A stretch of 64,000 nt of DNA from Anthostomella pinea. Lineage: Eukaryota; Ascomycota; Sordariomycetes; Xylariales; Xylariaceae. The notes under the pieces are model-generated. The model did not search any database, was not told where the DNA came from, and saw only the letters and a program-made list of their open reading frames with translations. Shown piece by piece: positions 47,025-57,527 of the stretch. Both the position numbers and the translations under genes were made by a program. The first letter of the stretch is position 1; the number at the start of each line of letters is the position of its first letter. The stretch spans positions 2,666,001 to 2,730,000 of the forward strand of contig CAUWAG010000006.1 of assembly GCA_963556695.1 (NCBI GenBank), in the 5' to 3' direction.

Positions 47025-49241
47025 GGCGCGCGCGCGGCTATCGACTGGGAGCACTGGGAGCAAGCATCATATCCATTCGCCAAGCATCGCATCGCATCGC
47101 CGGCCGGACTGGGGCGTGGGCGTTTGTATTCATTTTTCTGGGCTACGTGTAACAAAACATGATAATGGGATCGAAACGCTACGAGACTCGGACGGAGTTT
47201 TGTTAATAGTAAGAAGACTCGGGGGGGTTACTTACGGGACCTCGGGATTTTGTTCTGATTGCAAGGCAAGCCTTTTTCTCGTCCTTGCCTGCCCTCTGTG
47301 TGCCGAAGGCTTGACTGTTGTCGCTATTCGTCTTTTGCCTCGTGGGCTGGGTACGTACCTTGTGTCTATCATCTCTCTGTCGTACCGGATGCTCGCATTC
47401 TATCGGTGATGTCTCGCTTGACCCGCACCTAGGAACACCCACTTCATCCAATAGTATAGTATTTTGGACGGACATAATTCACTCACTCGCATCCTGGACG
47501 TTAGACTACCCTAGGTACCTGCCTCTACCACCACCCCCCAACGACACGTCAAACCCGATCTCAAATCATGTACTGTTGAATGGCGCACAAGCCACCGTGG
47601 CGTTCAGGGAGGTGGCAGTGCACCAACAAGGCCAATAGGGCATTTTTTAGGCCACCTAGCCCACAGAAGGTTCTTCACAAAAAACAACACGAAAATCAGA
47701 ATCACCAGATTACACGTTATTTACCAGATCAACCATAATACACGCTGTTTGACATGTACCCCCACTTTGCGAGGCAGATAAATAGGGTTCAGCCATGAGC
47801 CTTCAAAGAAAGAAAGAAACATCTTCAATTTACTCAAGGTTGCGGCAGAGCCTGACTAGTTTCAAGATTGATACCAATCTCTCAATCTGCTGGGTTGGGA
47901 ACATAACACATGAAGTCTAGAGCCCCAGTCTACGCACTCTGTGCCCCTTTCGCCCGGTTATGTCGCCTCGGTTGGGTGACTGGACGGACGGTGACACGAC
48001 ACGACAGCCCCAAAGCGGTGCCTGCCGGAGGATCGCGGGCGTCGACGTCTGACGTTTGACGTCTAAAGAGGGTTTGTTTGCGTTGCACGAGGGCTGACGG
48101 GACTCTGTCCTGTACATTTATGTGGATGGGGTATGGCTAAGTTAAAGTACGAGGAGGTGAATTTAAGGCTGTGTTTGAGGGCACGTTTGTTACATAGGTG
48201 TTGTGACTCTTGTGGTTACTGTTGTGTGATGGGGCGCGGCGATAGATATATCGGCCTTGGGCTTTTGCTGATGGCTCTCTGCGTTGTTAGTCAACGCCAG
48301 CTGAATGAAGTGGGTGGGTATAAGGAGATCGTCCATTGGAATGAATGGTGGCTCGATATAATGTTCTGGCTGGTTCAGCCCAGGTAGGAAGGAGTTCGTC
48401 GGTTCTAGATTGTGGCCGTGAATTGCATAGCCATGGAGATAGATACAGGTCCCGGCATGTTGGAACAGGTGGGTACTACCTTAACTTGTTGGTGTTCACC
48501 AGGAAAACATGAAGACGATACTACTGGCTGACACCATCATTGCACAAGCAGATGGGTTGATCGGACACGAGTCACCTGGTACCATGGCTCGCTCGCCTGT
48601 CCAGCCTACCACTTCAACCGTCATCTTGTGCTGCGAAGTCTTGCCTCAAACCCGACGCCGCGCACTCGGCACTACAAACAAGGTCTTGCGGGAAGTCAGG
48701 TGTGTACCAAATATTGCCTGTCTGTCCTCTCGTCGTACTCGCGGCCGAAGGCGTGTGCGAGTAGCCAGCATCAAGGTAGGTAGGTGAGCAATGGGCAGGC
48801 AGCAAACAAAGAAACCAGCCAGCTAGCTGGCTGTGAGTACTCGTTGATTGACGTCCACACAACCAGGCAGGCAAAGCAAGCCGGCCTCACTTGGCTCGAT
48901 TCCACTCGAGTGCTGATTGATGGGAGGAGCAACCTGTCCTCGGTGGACTGGTACCGAGGCGTGCGTGGTCTGACAAGGCAACCAAGATTGTTTGCATCGC
49001 CTAAGCCTGGTGTGGACAGGAGTCCTCGGGTGGCTTTTAAGAGCACCATCTCCTCCCTCGGTGGTTCGATCTTGTTCACTCATGCTTACCGCCTCTGTCT
49101 GCCTTCATTACTTGCCAACATCAGGGTACCCCGACACCAAATCTACCCTATGTTTCCAGAGAACGATAATACATTATCGAGTCTTCGTCCAACCAACCAA
49201 CCAACCTTTTTTCAATATTATCTATTTGACGCCGTGGCAAA
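47025..49241. other. Intergenic, 2.2 kb
   Basis: No gene supported. Frames are short and overlapping. A GTAGGTAGGTGAG-like run near 48775-48790 and GCAGGCAG words are low complexity. The last ~200 bp have CCAACCAACC runs that look like a fungal leader. Confidence 0.5.
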
Positions 49242-49982
49242 ATGCCTTACAGAATCCACACCGACCCATACCGATCCGGCAGCATGAGACCTGTTGTCGG
49301 CAGCACGGGGCACCTGACGACGGATTCGTACCGATCCAGCAGCATAAGAACCGTCGACGGCACGGGCACAGGGGGCCTGACGTACGACTACGATACTGCC
49401 TGCGGTGCGTGCCACAAGCCGAGCGGTCTACGCTGTTTCCTACAGGATGTGCTCGGTGGGCCGGCGACGCGATGCCACCACCATGGTTGTGGTTGTAGTC
49501 GTGGTCACGGTAACAGGCACTGCTATGTGAGCTCCAGCTCGAGTAGCTGGGATGGGGCGGTCAGGGGGTGGATGCGGCGACGGGGTGGCGTACGTTCTCT
49601 CTTCTTCCTACCTGAGATCCTGATAGCGAGAAGATGAAAAACTGACGCTAAATGCATATTGGTGGAGGTACAGAAGAGCCCAGAGCACTACGACCTCGGC
49701 TTCCGGCCGTCGGTCGACGTGGAGGCGCTTCCCGAGCGGCTGGACGGGCGACTGACACGGCTGCCGGAGAACCATGCAAGAGGACGCAGTCGCGACCAAA
49801 CCCACGTCCTGGACTTAGACCAGGGGTATGGTCATTGGTACGAGTATGGTTCTGGCAATGTTTATAGTAGCGGTGACAGTCGCGGTAACGGCCACAGAGC
49901 CAGAGATTATAATCATGGAGATTCCTGGCAGCAGAAAGGGGGCGGAGATCCGTGGAGTAGGGGAGGAAGCACTGGGTATTGA
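49242..49982 (+). CDS. Uncharacterised small Cys/His- and Gly-rich protein, two exons
   Basis: Exon 1 (49242-49589) and exon 2 (49668-49982) join in phase across a 78-bp GTACGT...GGAG intron to 220 residues. I recognise no family. The N-terminal third is Ser/Thr/Tyr/Arg-rich with a twice-repeated DPYRSGS / DSYRSSS-like unit. Residues ~55-85 hold six Cys and several His (CGACHKPSGLRC, then CHHHGCGCSRGHGNRHC), which could bind metal. Exon 2 starts with a more conventional segment (YDLGFRPSVDVEALPERLDG) and ends in a Gly/Tyr/Ser/Asn/Asp-rich low-complexity tail. There is no signal peptide or membrane segment. It borders the repeat-rich accessory region. It could be a lineage-specific gene or a fortuitous model; the long phase-compatible frames argue mildly for a real gene. 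Confidence 0.5.
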
Positions 49983-51089
49983 GTTTGTCAAAGCGGTAGG
50001 CGCTATACCTCAGCTGCACTGATGCTTAAGACCGTTAACTTGGGCAGACAGCAGGAAAGCTACCTTAGTCTTGGAATAACAGGTGTACAAGAGGGAGGGG
50101 TGGTGACCAGCGAGGCTACCTTGGTATGCTGATGTTTCGTCAAATATGTATGGTCCTGCAAGGCGTTGTTCGTTGCCCCTGACGTGCGGGTAAAGCAGGC
50201 GGTAGGCATGGCAGTTGTTTTTGGACTCGGGAAGGTTAAGGCTGGGTTAATAGGAACGAACATATGTATTACCTTGCAAAGGGGCAATGCACCTGACGTT
50301 TGGCTGACTTTGTTTTTAAGGAAACTTTCATGAATTTAGAAGAGGAGGATGATTCAAGGTTTTCACCTACCCTCTTATCTTATATCTACATGTGTACCTA
50401 GGTACTTAGTGCCGTGGGCTTTAACGCCTTGGTTGTACCTCCCGCTTGGTTCATGTTGTACCTGCCTTGTTATGTGGCAACCTAGAGAACTAGAACGCGC
50501 GAGGGCATATGTTAAGTTAGCCCAGGCATCAGGCAGGAAATTACTACATGAGGCACATGTCCATATGGGTACGCCCTTAATAAACAAAGATCTTGAATAT
50601 ACTAATTGCGGCAGATACCGAAAATCGAGGATATTATCGTTGTGGACTAAGCATGTGAACCATTGCTTAGGACAGAGCTGCTTATGTTAGGCTGTTTACG
50701 CCACAAAAAATGCATTTCGCTGAAGGTGCACAAATGAACGACTTGTGGAGGTGATTCACAATTTGGACTACAATCGCCTCAGGCAACGACAGCCACATGC
50801 AGCCATCTCTGCCAGCACTTGAAATATATAAAGGCTCCTACTTGGCGCATTTCCAAATTTCAACTTGGACCTGTTCCTACCCCTTCACCACCTTCTACAG
50901 ACACCACTCGTAAGTCTCCGTCCGTCATGCTCCAGTCAACTCACCAATATGAGTGCTACGTTTGTATCAACGGCATAAGCGCCCGGGAAGAAGCAGGTCT
51001 AATGCGATGAGCCTTAGTTGATGCGTATTCCAGAGTGCGTACCCCGTTTATGATGGTTGTGCTCATCGCTGACAATCTCAAGCTGCATC
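49983..51089. other. Intergenic; TATA-like box near 50822
   Basis: No gene seen. AATATATAAAGG at about 50822-50833 lies some 260 bp before the next start codon and resembles a TATA box. A GTAAGT at about 50911 followed by pyrimidine-rich sequence could be a leader intron of the following gene. Confidence 0.4.
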
Positions 51090-52170
51090 ATGGCGCCCAA
51101 CGACCACGAGCCAGTCGACAACCACCCAAACGCAAGCATCACGCAACGCAACCTGAACATGTCAGGCTTCTTAAAGAATATCCCGCAGGAGGTAAGTGAA
51201 AGTCCTTCTCGCACCGCGCCTTCCGGACTCGTCGGTCTCATCTCACCCCTATAACAGATACGATTCGACATCTACGAATACGCCGTCTACGTCGACAAGC
51301 CGATCGTGCCGAAACAGGTCGTGGCCCGCTCGAACAAGTTCGTATGGCGTAGTCACACCACAGAGCGCAAGCACGGTAACGACACCGCCCTTGAAGATAA
51401 AGACAACCATAGGATCTTGAAGAGCACCGAAGACCCTTTGGTTGTGACCCAGCTTGCCCGCACCTGTCGCACAATCTACTTCGAGGTTGAGGCTGTTCCG
51501 GTGTTTTACCGTATCAACCACTTCCGCCTCAATGGACACCGGTGGCAGAATGAGGCACTCCGGTTCCTCACGGCCATCACCCCCGCGCGTCGGAGCTTAA
51601 TCCGTTATGCGACGGTGTTCTGCGCACCGGAACCATTCTTTTGGAGTGATACTTGGCGCAAGAGTTTTCTCGCTTTTCCGCTTACTCGAAACTGGGGCCA
51701 TATCTTCACGTTGATTTGCCAGTGTGACAACCTGCAGAGACTGGTCATATCAGTAAACCTGACAAAGGCTGGCACATACTACCCTCAGGCATTTGCCCGG
51801 GAGATGAATAGGAGCTTGGAATTGTGCTTGGAATCTGCTCGCTCCGCCGATGAAACTCGGAGCTGCTGGAGCCTACCATCCTTTGAGCTCACGCTGACCA
51901 TCGGTGATCTCACTATCAACCTGATGAACACAGAGCCAATCGATCCGGTTCTTGCACCGAACTCCTGCGTCCATAAAGATCCTCTTGCGAAATTGATCAC
52001 AGAGGTCAAGCACCTTGCTGCTTCGCGCAAGCTACGTCTGACACAGAAGGATGGGCAAGCCAAGATCATGGCAGCTCAAGTCACCGGAATCCAACTGCAG
52101 GATGCCGTTTCCGCTTCTCAGGTTGACTTCCCTGGCGAGGACCGCATCGCCCAAGACAGGTTCCGCAGTT

Positions 52171-52210
52171 ACATCTCCCACCCCCCTGCGGACCACCCCC
52201 CCGCGGACCA
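52171..52210 (+). repeat. Left terminal inverted repeat of the pogo/Fot-like element
   Basis: C-rich inverted repeat, mirrored by 54066-54106. It supplies the foreign C-terminal codons read through from the interrupted 2EXR gene. Confidence 0.85.
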
Positions 52211-52341
52211 GCGCGTTCTGACCCACAAACGCGTAATTCACCAACCACCAGGATTATGGTGATCCACCATCTATACCATCACTTTTGCATCTTTTTTTCC
52301 ACAAAGCACACTATTTGAATCCTTATCCACTGCTGAATCTC

Positions 52342-53928
52342 ATGATGTCATTTTACGACCGTCAAATAAAAGCTGAAGCCGCCATTTTGGCCATCCAACG
52401 CGGAGCTCCAGTCTGCTCGTCAGCCCTCAAATGGCAAATCAGTCGCTCGTACGTCAACCGACGAATCTCTGGCACCCTAACGCGGAATGAGACCAGCGCT
52501 CTCCAACAGGCTCTCTCACCGTATCTCGAACATAAGCTGGCAAGCTGGGCCCTGGGGCAAGCACGGCTAGGATATTCTCCGGCGGTCTCTAAGTTCCGTC
52601 TCATGGCCTAACGGATACTCCATGCCACCGGGGATGCTCGAGAATTAGGGAAAAATTGGGCATCCAAGTTCCTGTCTCGAAACCCAGAAGTCAAGATAAT
52701 GAAGTCTCGTGTTATCGACTACAACCGAATGAATGGTGCTATAGCGGCAAATATCAATATTTTTTTCGATCGATGTGACGCCCCTGACGTGGTTAACCTC
52801 ATGCCAGCACACTGGTACAACGTCGACGAAATGGGAATCGCCCAGGGGGTTGGGGACTCCCATTGGGTGGTCTCCGAGGCCTCCGGCAACATGGCTATGA
52901 AGAAAGGGGTCGAGAAGGGTGAATGGATAACTGCCCTAAAGTGTGTGAGCGGATCTGGTGAGACTTTGCCGCCGCTGGTGATTCTCAAGGGGGTTAACAT
53001 ACAAGCCCAGTGATTTAGCAACCAAAATGAGGACAAATTCACCGACTAGAGGTTTATTACGTCGCCTAATGGATGGACCTCGAATCCCATTGTGTTAGAA
53101 TGGCTTCAATGTATCTTTATTCCTCACATTCGGGAGGTCCATGGCAACACATGGGTGGTTTTGGTGTGTGATGGCCATGACTCCCACATGAATAACGAGT
53201 TCCTAGCCACCTGCTTGAGAAACAAAGTATGGTTGATCTTTTATGAACCTCACTGCTCCCATGTAGTCCAGGTGTTAGATGTGGGAGTCTTCAATTTAGT
53301 AAAGAAAAGGTTGAAGACCTTACTCCAGGAGACGCCCAGCGGCTGTCTGGGACTCAGGCCATCTAAGGAGGAGGTTTTGGAGTGCTACGAGCAGGCCTGG
53401 AAGGACACAATGACGCTCCTCAACATCAGAATTGCCTGGAAAAAGACTGGGATTATTCCTTACAACAGAGCGGAGGCATTGAAGTCGAAATATGTGATTC
53501 TGGAGGACAAGGGGGTGGCCAGGGCACGCCAGAGGGACCCTAAGGCTTCCGAGCGAGCCACAACACCAGATTTTCTCGAGATGGTAGCTAAAACCATTGT
53601 CACAACACCCTCTGGAAGCTGGGCTTTGCAGGAGAATGCTCGAAAGCTCGAAAGAAAGGACCCTTCCTTTGGGGGGCCCTCTGAGCGCTTGTTGGTGCAG
53701 AAGGCTGGCAAGGCCATGGATGTTCAGGCTGCTACCATTACAAATCTACGGGCCAAATGTGAGCTGCTTGAGGCTCAAGTGGCTAAAAAGGCTAATACCA
53801 CTCGAAAAGCAGTCAAACCAACACCAGGGGAACGATTCGTCACAATGACTAACATAAGGGAGGCCAAAATGGAACTGAGGAACAGGAGGGCCTATAGGGA
53901 CTCCGCTGCAGGCGAAGAGGTCCCATAA
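52342..53928 (+). pseudogene. DDE_1 transposase with three in-frame stops
   Basis: One reading frame of 529 codons, no frameshift, from ATG 52342 to the TAA/TAA-like end at 53928. Internal stops are TAA at 52609-52611, TGA at 53011-53013 and TAG at 53047-53049. The last two sit where pogo/Fot transposases have Trp (QWF.. and DWRFITSPNGW), so each is a TGG change by G-to-A. The N-terminal psq-type helix-turn-helix (YDRQIKAEAAILAI..CSSALKWQISRSYVNRR) and a CENP-B-like segment are followed by the catalytic acids in YNVDEMGI, VLVCDGHDSH and VLDVGVFNLVKKR, all still present. The C-terminal ~130 residues form a Lys/Arg-rich coiled tail. The element cannot make transposase from this copy. Confidence 0.87.
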
Positions 53929-54065
53929 GAGGTCCCTGGTGAAGATTTAGGGTCGGAATCGGATTCTGGGAGCTGTATTATGGTTAGAACACCACGACCT
54001 TAGTGTATTTAGCAACTGTGGTGGTTGTAGATGGCTTCATCTGAATGAGAGTGGTGTGGTGTGGA

Positions 54066-54106
54066 GTGGTCCGTGGGGGGGTGGTCCGCAGGGGGGGGTG
54101 AGATGT
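54066..54106 (-). repeat. Right terminal inverted repeat of the pogo/Fot-like element
   Basis: Reverse complement matches the left end in order and spacing apart from an extra C and scattered substitutions. Confidence 0.85.
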
Positions 54107-54686
54107 TTCTGTCACTACCGTCTCCTCTCGCACTCGAAGCAAGTGTGAGAAGGAGACCACCACCCTTGCCACCATCCCACAACATCAGGTGGGAAATTAC
54201 GACTCGGAGGACCTTCTGACCCGAGAAATTAAGGAAATCACCGCTATTAGATAGCAAGACTCCAACATCGGGTGCGAGGTGGGTTCATCTTGGGAGACAC
54301 TAGATTCCATCATGACAAAGATTGGATTGTGTCGTCTAGAGGGTTTCTACCGCTTTCTCGTCAATTTGCCCCTCTGCGCGCTCGCTTCCTCGTATAAACT
54401 GGAAGACCTCCAAGCCATTCCTGAACCGAAGGAAATCCCCAAGCTTGCCGACGCCATCATGCTCCATCTCAAGTACGAGAAACCACGGTCTTGGAAGTTT
54501 TATGTCAAGACCTGGGCTACCCTACAGTCAAGATTCGAGGCACGTGTGGCCAGACTTGCCCAATACGAGGAGAGGGAAGCCCGAAAAGCAGCTGCAGCGG
54601 CCAAACTGCGAAGTCTAAGGGAGGAAAGGCAACGGCAACGGCTAAGGCGGCTAAGGCGGCCGAGGGTGCTCAGCGACACGGAATGA

Positions 54687-55329
54687 CAAGGATATGAGAC
54701 GAGCATTGACTGCGGGCGACTTCAGCAACCGCCGTGGGTATACATGGCCCCTTTTCCGGCTTGCTGGAAAAAGTTGAGGGAATGTATTTTCAGCGTTGAT
54801 ACCCAGATCAGAGCATCGTCCGGCGGATGTCCGTCTGTGCGGGTAATAAGCGGCCTTTAGCACCCATTGTGTGTTTGTAATCAACGTGAAGCGACAGTGA
54901 CACATACACTGAGCCCTTGTAAGTCTCTGTACTTCCCCCGTCTAGCAAACAACGGTAAATTTACCAAATCGGAATAACCACCATAGAATAAGCATCGAAA
55001 GTGGCGTATTAAACTAGAGCTGTTTATTCTTATATGCTTATTTTAATATGATTTATTTTTATTTTTAAGCTTTACGACCAGAAGAAAAAGTTAAAGTTAA
55101 ATACTTTAAAAGATAATAAAAAGCAAAGCCTTTATATTATACATTAAATTTATTAAAATAAAACCCCATTCAATTTTTTATAAGTGATTTAAAGTCTTAT
55201 TAAGAGAATTGTTATTCTTAAAGTACCTTACTTTTTAGCTGGTGAATTATCTAGCAGGTGCAGCCGCACTATCAGCCAACACTTGTCAGCTGCTGTAACA
55301 ACTCTCGTAGAGATATTTCTTGCAGCAGT
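54687..55329. other. Non-coding flank passing into AT-rich DNA
   Basis: No gene seen. Composition switches from GC-balanced to AT-rich at about 54960, a sharp boundary. Confidence 0.5.
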
Positions 55330-55339
55330 AGCATCTCGC

Positions 55340-55590
55340 TAGCGGTAGCTATATCTTTCTCGTGGCAGCACCTTTTTCGCGGCAGTATCTTTTATGGTGG
55401 CAGCACCTCTACCATGGTGGCAGCACCTCTCTCGTAGTCGCAGTACCTCTCTTATGGTCGCAGCACCTTTCTCGTAGTGGCAGCATTTTTCTCGCGGTGG
55501 CAGGTTATTTTGCGGCGGCAGTATCTTTTTCGCTGCGGCCGTACGTCTTGCGGTAGCATTTTTCGTAGTAGCAGCATCTCTTATACAGCG
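55340..55590. repeat. Degenerate ~24-bp minisatellite
   Basis: About ten diverged copies of a unit like GGTGGCAGCACCTCTCTCGTA, each with a GCAGYA core and a CTCGTAG or TTATGGT joint. Units differ mainly by C/T and G/A changes. Confidence 0.75.
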
Positions 55591-56100
55591 CGCTCCTAGT
55601 ACGTAATACATATATTATGTTTTTAACTATTTACTATGCCTTACGTATAGCTTAAACTACCTTATTATATTTTTATTTTTTATTTTTATTAGGTGTATTA
55701 CAAGGTTTACAACGGTTATTAATCGATTATTAATGAAGCGAGCAAGTATGAGGGTTAAATATGTTGTAGTGCGTGGGTTAGATATCTAGCTAAGTGGGAG
55801 GACTGGACCCATTATATGGTGGCCGCTCATTTATCTTATCTACCTAGCCGTACTCTGATTGGCCTGGGCACCCACTTACAGTGGGTTTCTTTGGTGACGT
55901 GTGTCAATTAATTAAATTAAATTAAAGTTAAATATCTTCTTATTTTAACAGTTACAACGTTAATGTTAACACTGATAATGATCGCTAGCCGTTTTATTTA
56001 ATATACCGCCTCGTATTAACGACGAATCTTTTTCTAATTTCGACGTTAAATTGTCCCTATAAATTTAAATTACTGACTTAAAAATTTTTATAATCCGTAT

Positions 56101-56265
56101 TGTGACGGTCCTGACGCCCATCAGAGTGGTTAGTGGGTCAGAAAGAAAGGTCTTCTTAGCCACCAGATTAGCTGGTGCCCTCGACCTTTTTCTTTTTCTT
56201 TCCCACCAAAAGATTATTCTGCGTAGATAGTACAAGCAGGGCTATTACGTCCTTGCCTTACTTTG
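56101..56265. repeat. Possible short insertion flanked by CGTAT
   Basis: GC-balanced segment starting TGTGACGGTC, preceded by CGTAT (56096-56100) and followed by CGTAT (56266-56270), inside AT-rich DNA. It contains a CTTTTTCTTTTTC run. The right end (CTTTG) lacks the expected CA, so a solo LTR is only possible. Confidence 0.35.
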
Positions 56266-56454
56266 CGTATTGTGACACGTTTTATAAAAGTGCGTTAATG
56301 CTGTATTTAACTCTTAATAACTAGTAACTTTGATAACTTATATAGTTTAATTATTTACTTTTTAATACCGTTATATAACTTATCGGCTTAGATGTTTTTA
56401 TATCTTTATATCGTCCGTTTAATATATTCATTTTTAATTGTTAATAGAATAAAT

Positions 56455-56860
56455 TGTTGGATCCATGCGATTCCAGCCTGCAAACCATCTATACCAGGAC
56501 CCACATATTGTACGGCGAGCAGACATGGCCTGTAGCAAGCAGCTATTACTCTATTGACGAGAATATCAAGACTAGAGAGGAAAGGAAGAGAGAGAGAGAT
56601 AGGTACAGCGGGAGGTTGCCCCTTTAAGGGGATCCTCTGGTCAGATCCTTCCCTTATTGGGAAGTATCGGCTTGTCATGTGGGAAGGTCTGTGCAGGCCG
56701 TCACACATATATGATTAGATAAGGGATTAGATACCGGGTTGCGAGGTCACTTAGCCAGACCTTCAGGTCCAGCTAAACCTCACAATCTAACCTATCAGCA
56801 ACATCATGATTTTGACCCATACTCGAGTATTATGATTGATCGGTCAAGCCTGTTCCAACA
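56455..56860 (+). repeat. Solo LTR A (204 bp when its insert is removed)
   Basis: Begins TGTTGGATCC and ends GTTCCAACA, giving TG...CA ends with a TGTTGGA/TCCAACA inverted terminus. Perfect 5-bp target duplication TAAAT at 56450-56454 and 56861-56865. Matches solo LTR B in inverse orientation apart from a 197-bp insertion plus its 5-bp duplication. No internal retrotransposon domain is next to it. Confidence 0.88.
56509..56705 (-). repeat. Nested 197-bp solo LTR-like insertion inside LTR A
   Basis: Reads TGTGACGGCCTGC...GCCGTACA on the minus strand, with TG...CA ends, and is flanked by a perfect CATAT duplication (56504-56508 and 56706-56710). LTR B lacks it at the corresponding point (CCTACATGTATG), so the empty site is known. 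It contains a (GA)n run. Confidence 0.85.
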
Positions 56861-57323
56861 TAAATACAATTTATCGTTTTAAAATATTTAATAAACTTCC
56901 TTTTATCAATATTTTCTTACTTATTATTTTTAATACAATTAACGGATAAAGAATATGGGTCAATGTATTAAGTATTAAAACGTCTTAGCGATGTATAGTT
57001 CGATTAAATATAAGTTAATAAACTTAAGTTAAGATTCTAATTATTACTTAATCGTTTTATAAAATATAATAATAAAAGATATAGTTATAATAATAGTTTA
57101 AATAATAGTTTAAAAAAACGGCCGTTTTATACGCGTTAAATAGCCTTTTAAATTACGATTGGCTAACCTTGAAGTTTAAAAACTTTCTCAACGTAACGTT
57201 AATAAGTCTTATAACGGCTTTGAAGTTTATAAATTTTTAACGTAACATGACTTTAATAATCTTTTTAATTACTTATTATTTCGTACCTTTTCCCCGTTAT
57301 CGGTAATAGTTATTATAAACTAT

Positions 57324-57527
57324 TGTTGGAACAGGCTTGAACGATCAATCATAATACTCGAGTATGGGGTCAAGGTCATGATGTTGCTGATGGTTGGATT
57401 GAGAGGAATCTAGCTGGACTCGAAAGTCTGGCCAAGTGCCCTCTCAATCCACTATCTTATCTTATCTAATCATACATGTAGGTCCTGGTATAGATGGTTT
57501 ACAGTCTGGAATCGCATGGATCCAACA
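57324..57527 (-). repeat. Solo LTR B, same family as LTR A, inverted
   Basis: 204 bp; on the minus strand it starts TGTTGGATCC and ends GCCTGTTCCAACA. Perfect 5-bp target duplication ACTAT at 57319-57323 and 57528-57532. Many differences from LTR A are transitions. Confidence 0.88.

Larger units (their letters stand above)
52171..54106 (+). mobile_element. Tc1/mariner-superfamily pogo/Fot-like DNA transposon, RIP-like inactivated
   Basis: Terminal inverted repeats of about 40 bp: left 52171-52210 and right about 54066-54106 both read ACATCTC..CCCCCCTGCGGACCACCCCCC..CGGACC inwards, with a few differences. Each repeat holds the CGGACCA word twice. The element is 1936 bp and contains a degenerate DDE transposase. 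If the first A of the repeat is counted in the element, a TT dinucleotide flanks both sides; if not, the left flank is the TA expected for this superfamily but the right flank is TT. The assignment to the pogo/Fot group rests on the transposase and size. Confidence 0.88.
51090..54686 (+). pseudogene. 2EXR / F-box-like fungal gene split by a pogo/Fot-type transposon
   Basis: Exon 1 is 51090-51191, then a 66-bp GTAAGT...AACAG intron and an exon from 51258. The protein shows the fungal 2EXR pattern: a lead FLKNIPQEIRFDIYEYAVY, then LARTCRTIYFEVEAVPVFYRINHF and LRFLTAITPARRSLIRYATVF. Similarity runs to about codon 52168 (AQDRFRS). The next 30 codons to the TGA at 52260-52262 are transposon terminal-repeat sequence. 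After the element, at about 54109, the same reading frame resumes (VTTVSSRTRSKCEKE...NYDSEDLLTREIKEI), meets one TAG at 54252-54254, then continues to 54686 with LCRLEGFYRFLVNLPLCALAS and a coiled, Arg/Ala-rich end. A truncated 368-residue product could still be made from the 5' part. The family's role is unknown; these genes are often expanded and lineage-specific. Confidence 0.8.

Noticed and set aside
55339..55611. Cys/Ala/Arg-repeat protein from the minisatellite
   Set aside because: Composition and periodicity come from the DNA repeat; there is no start context or splice evidence.
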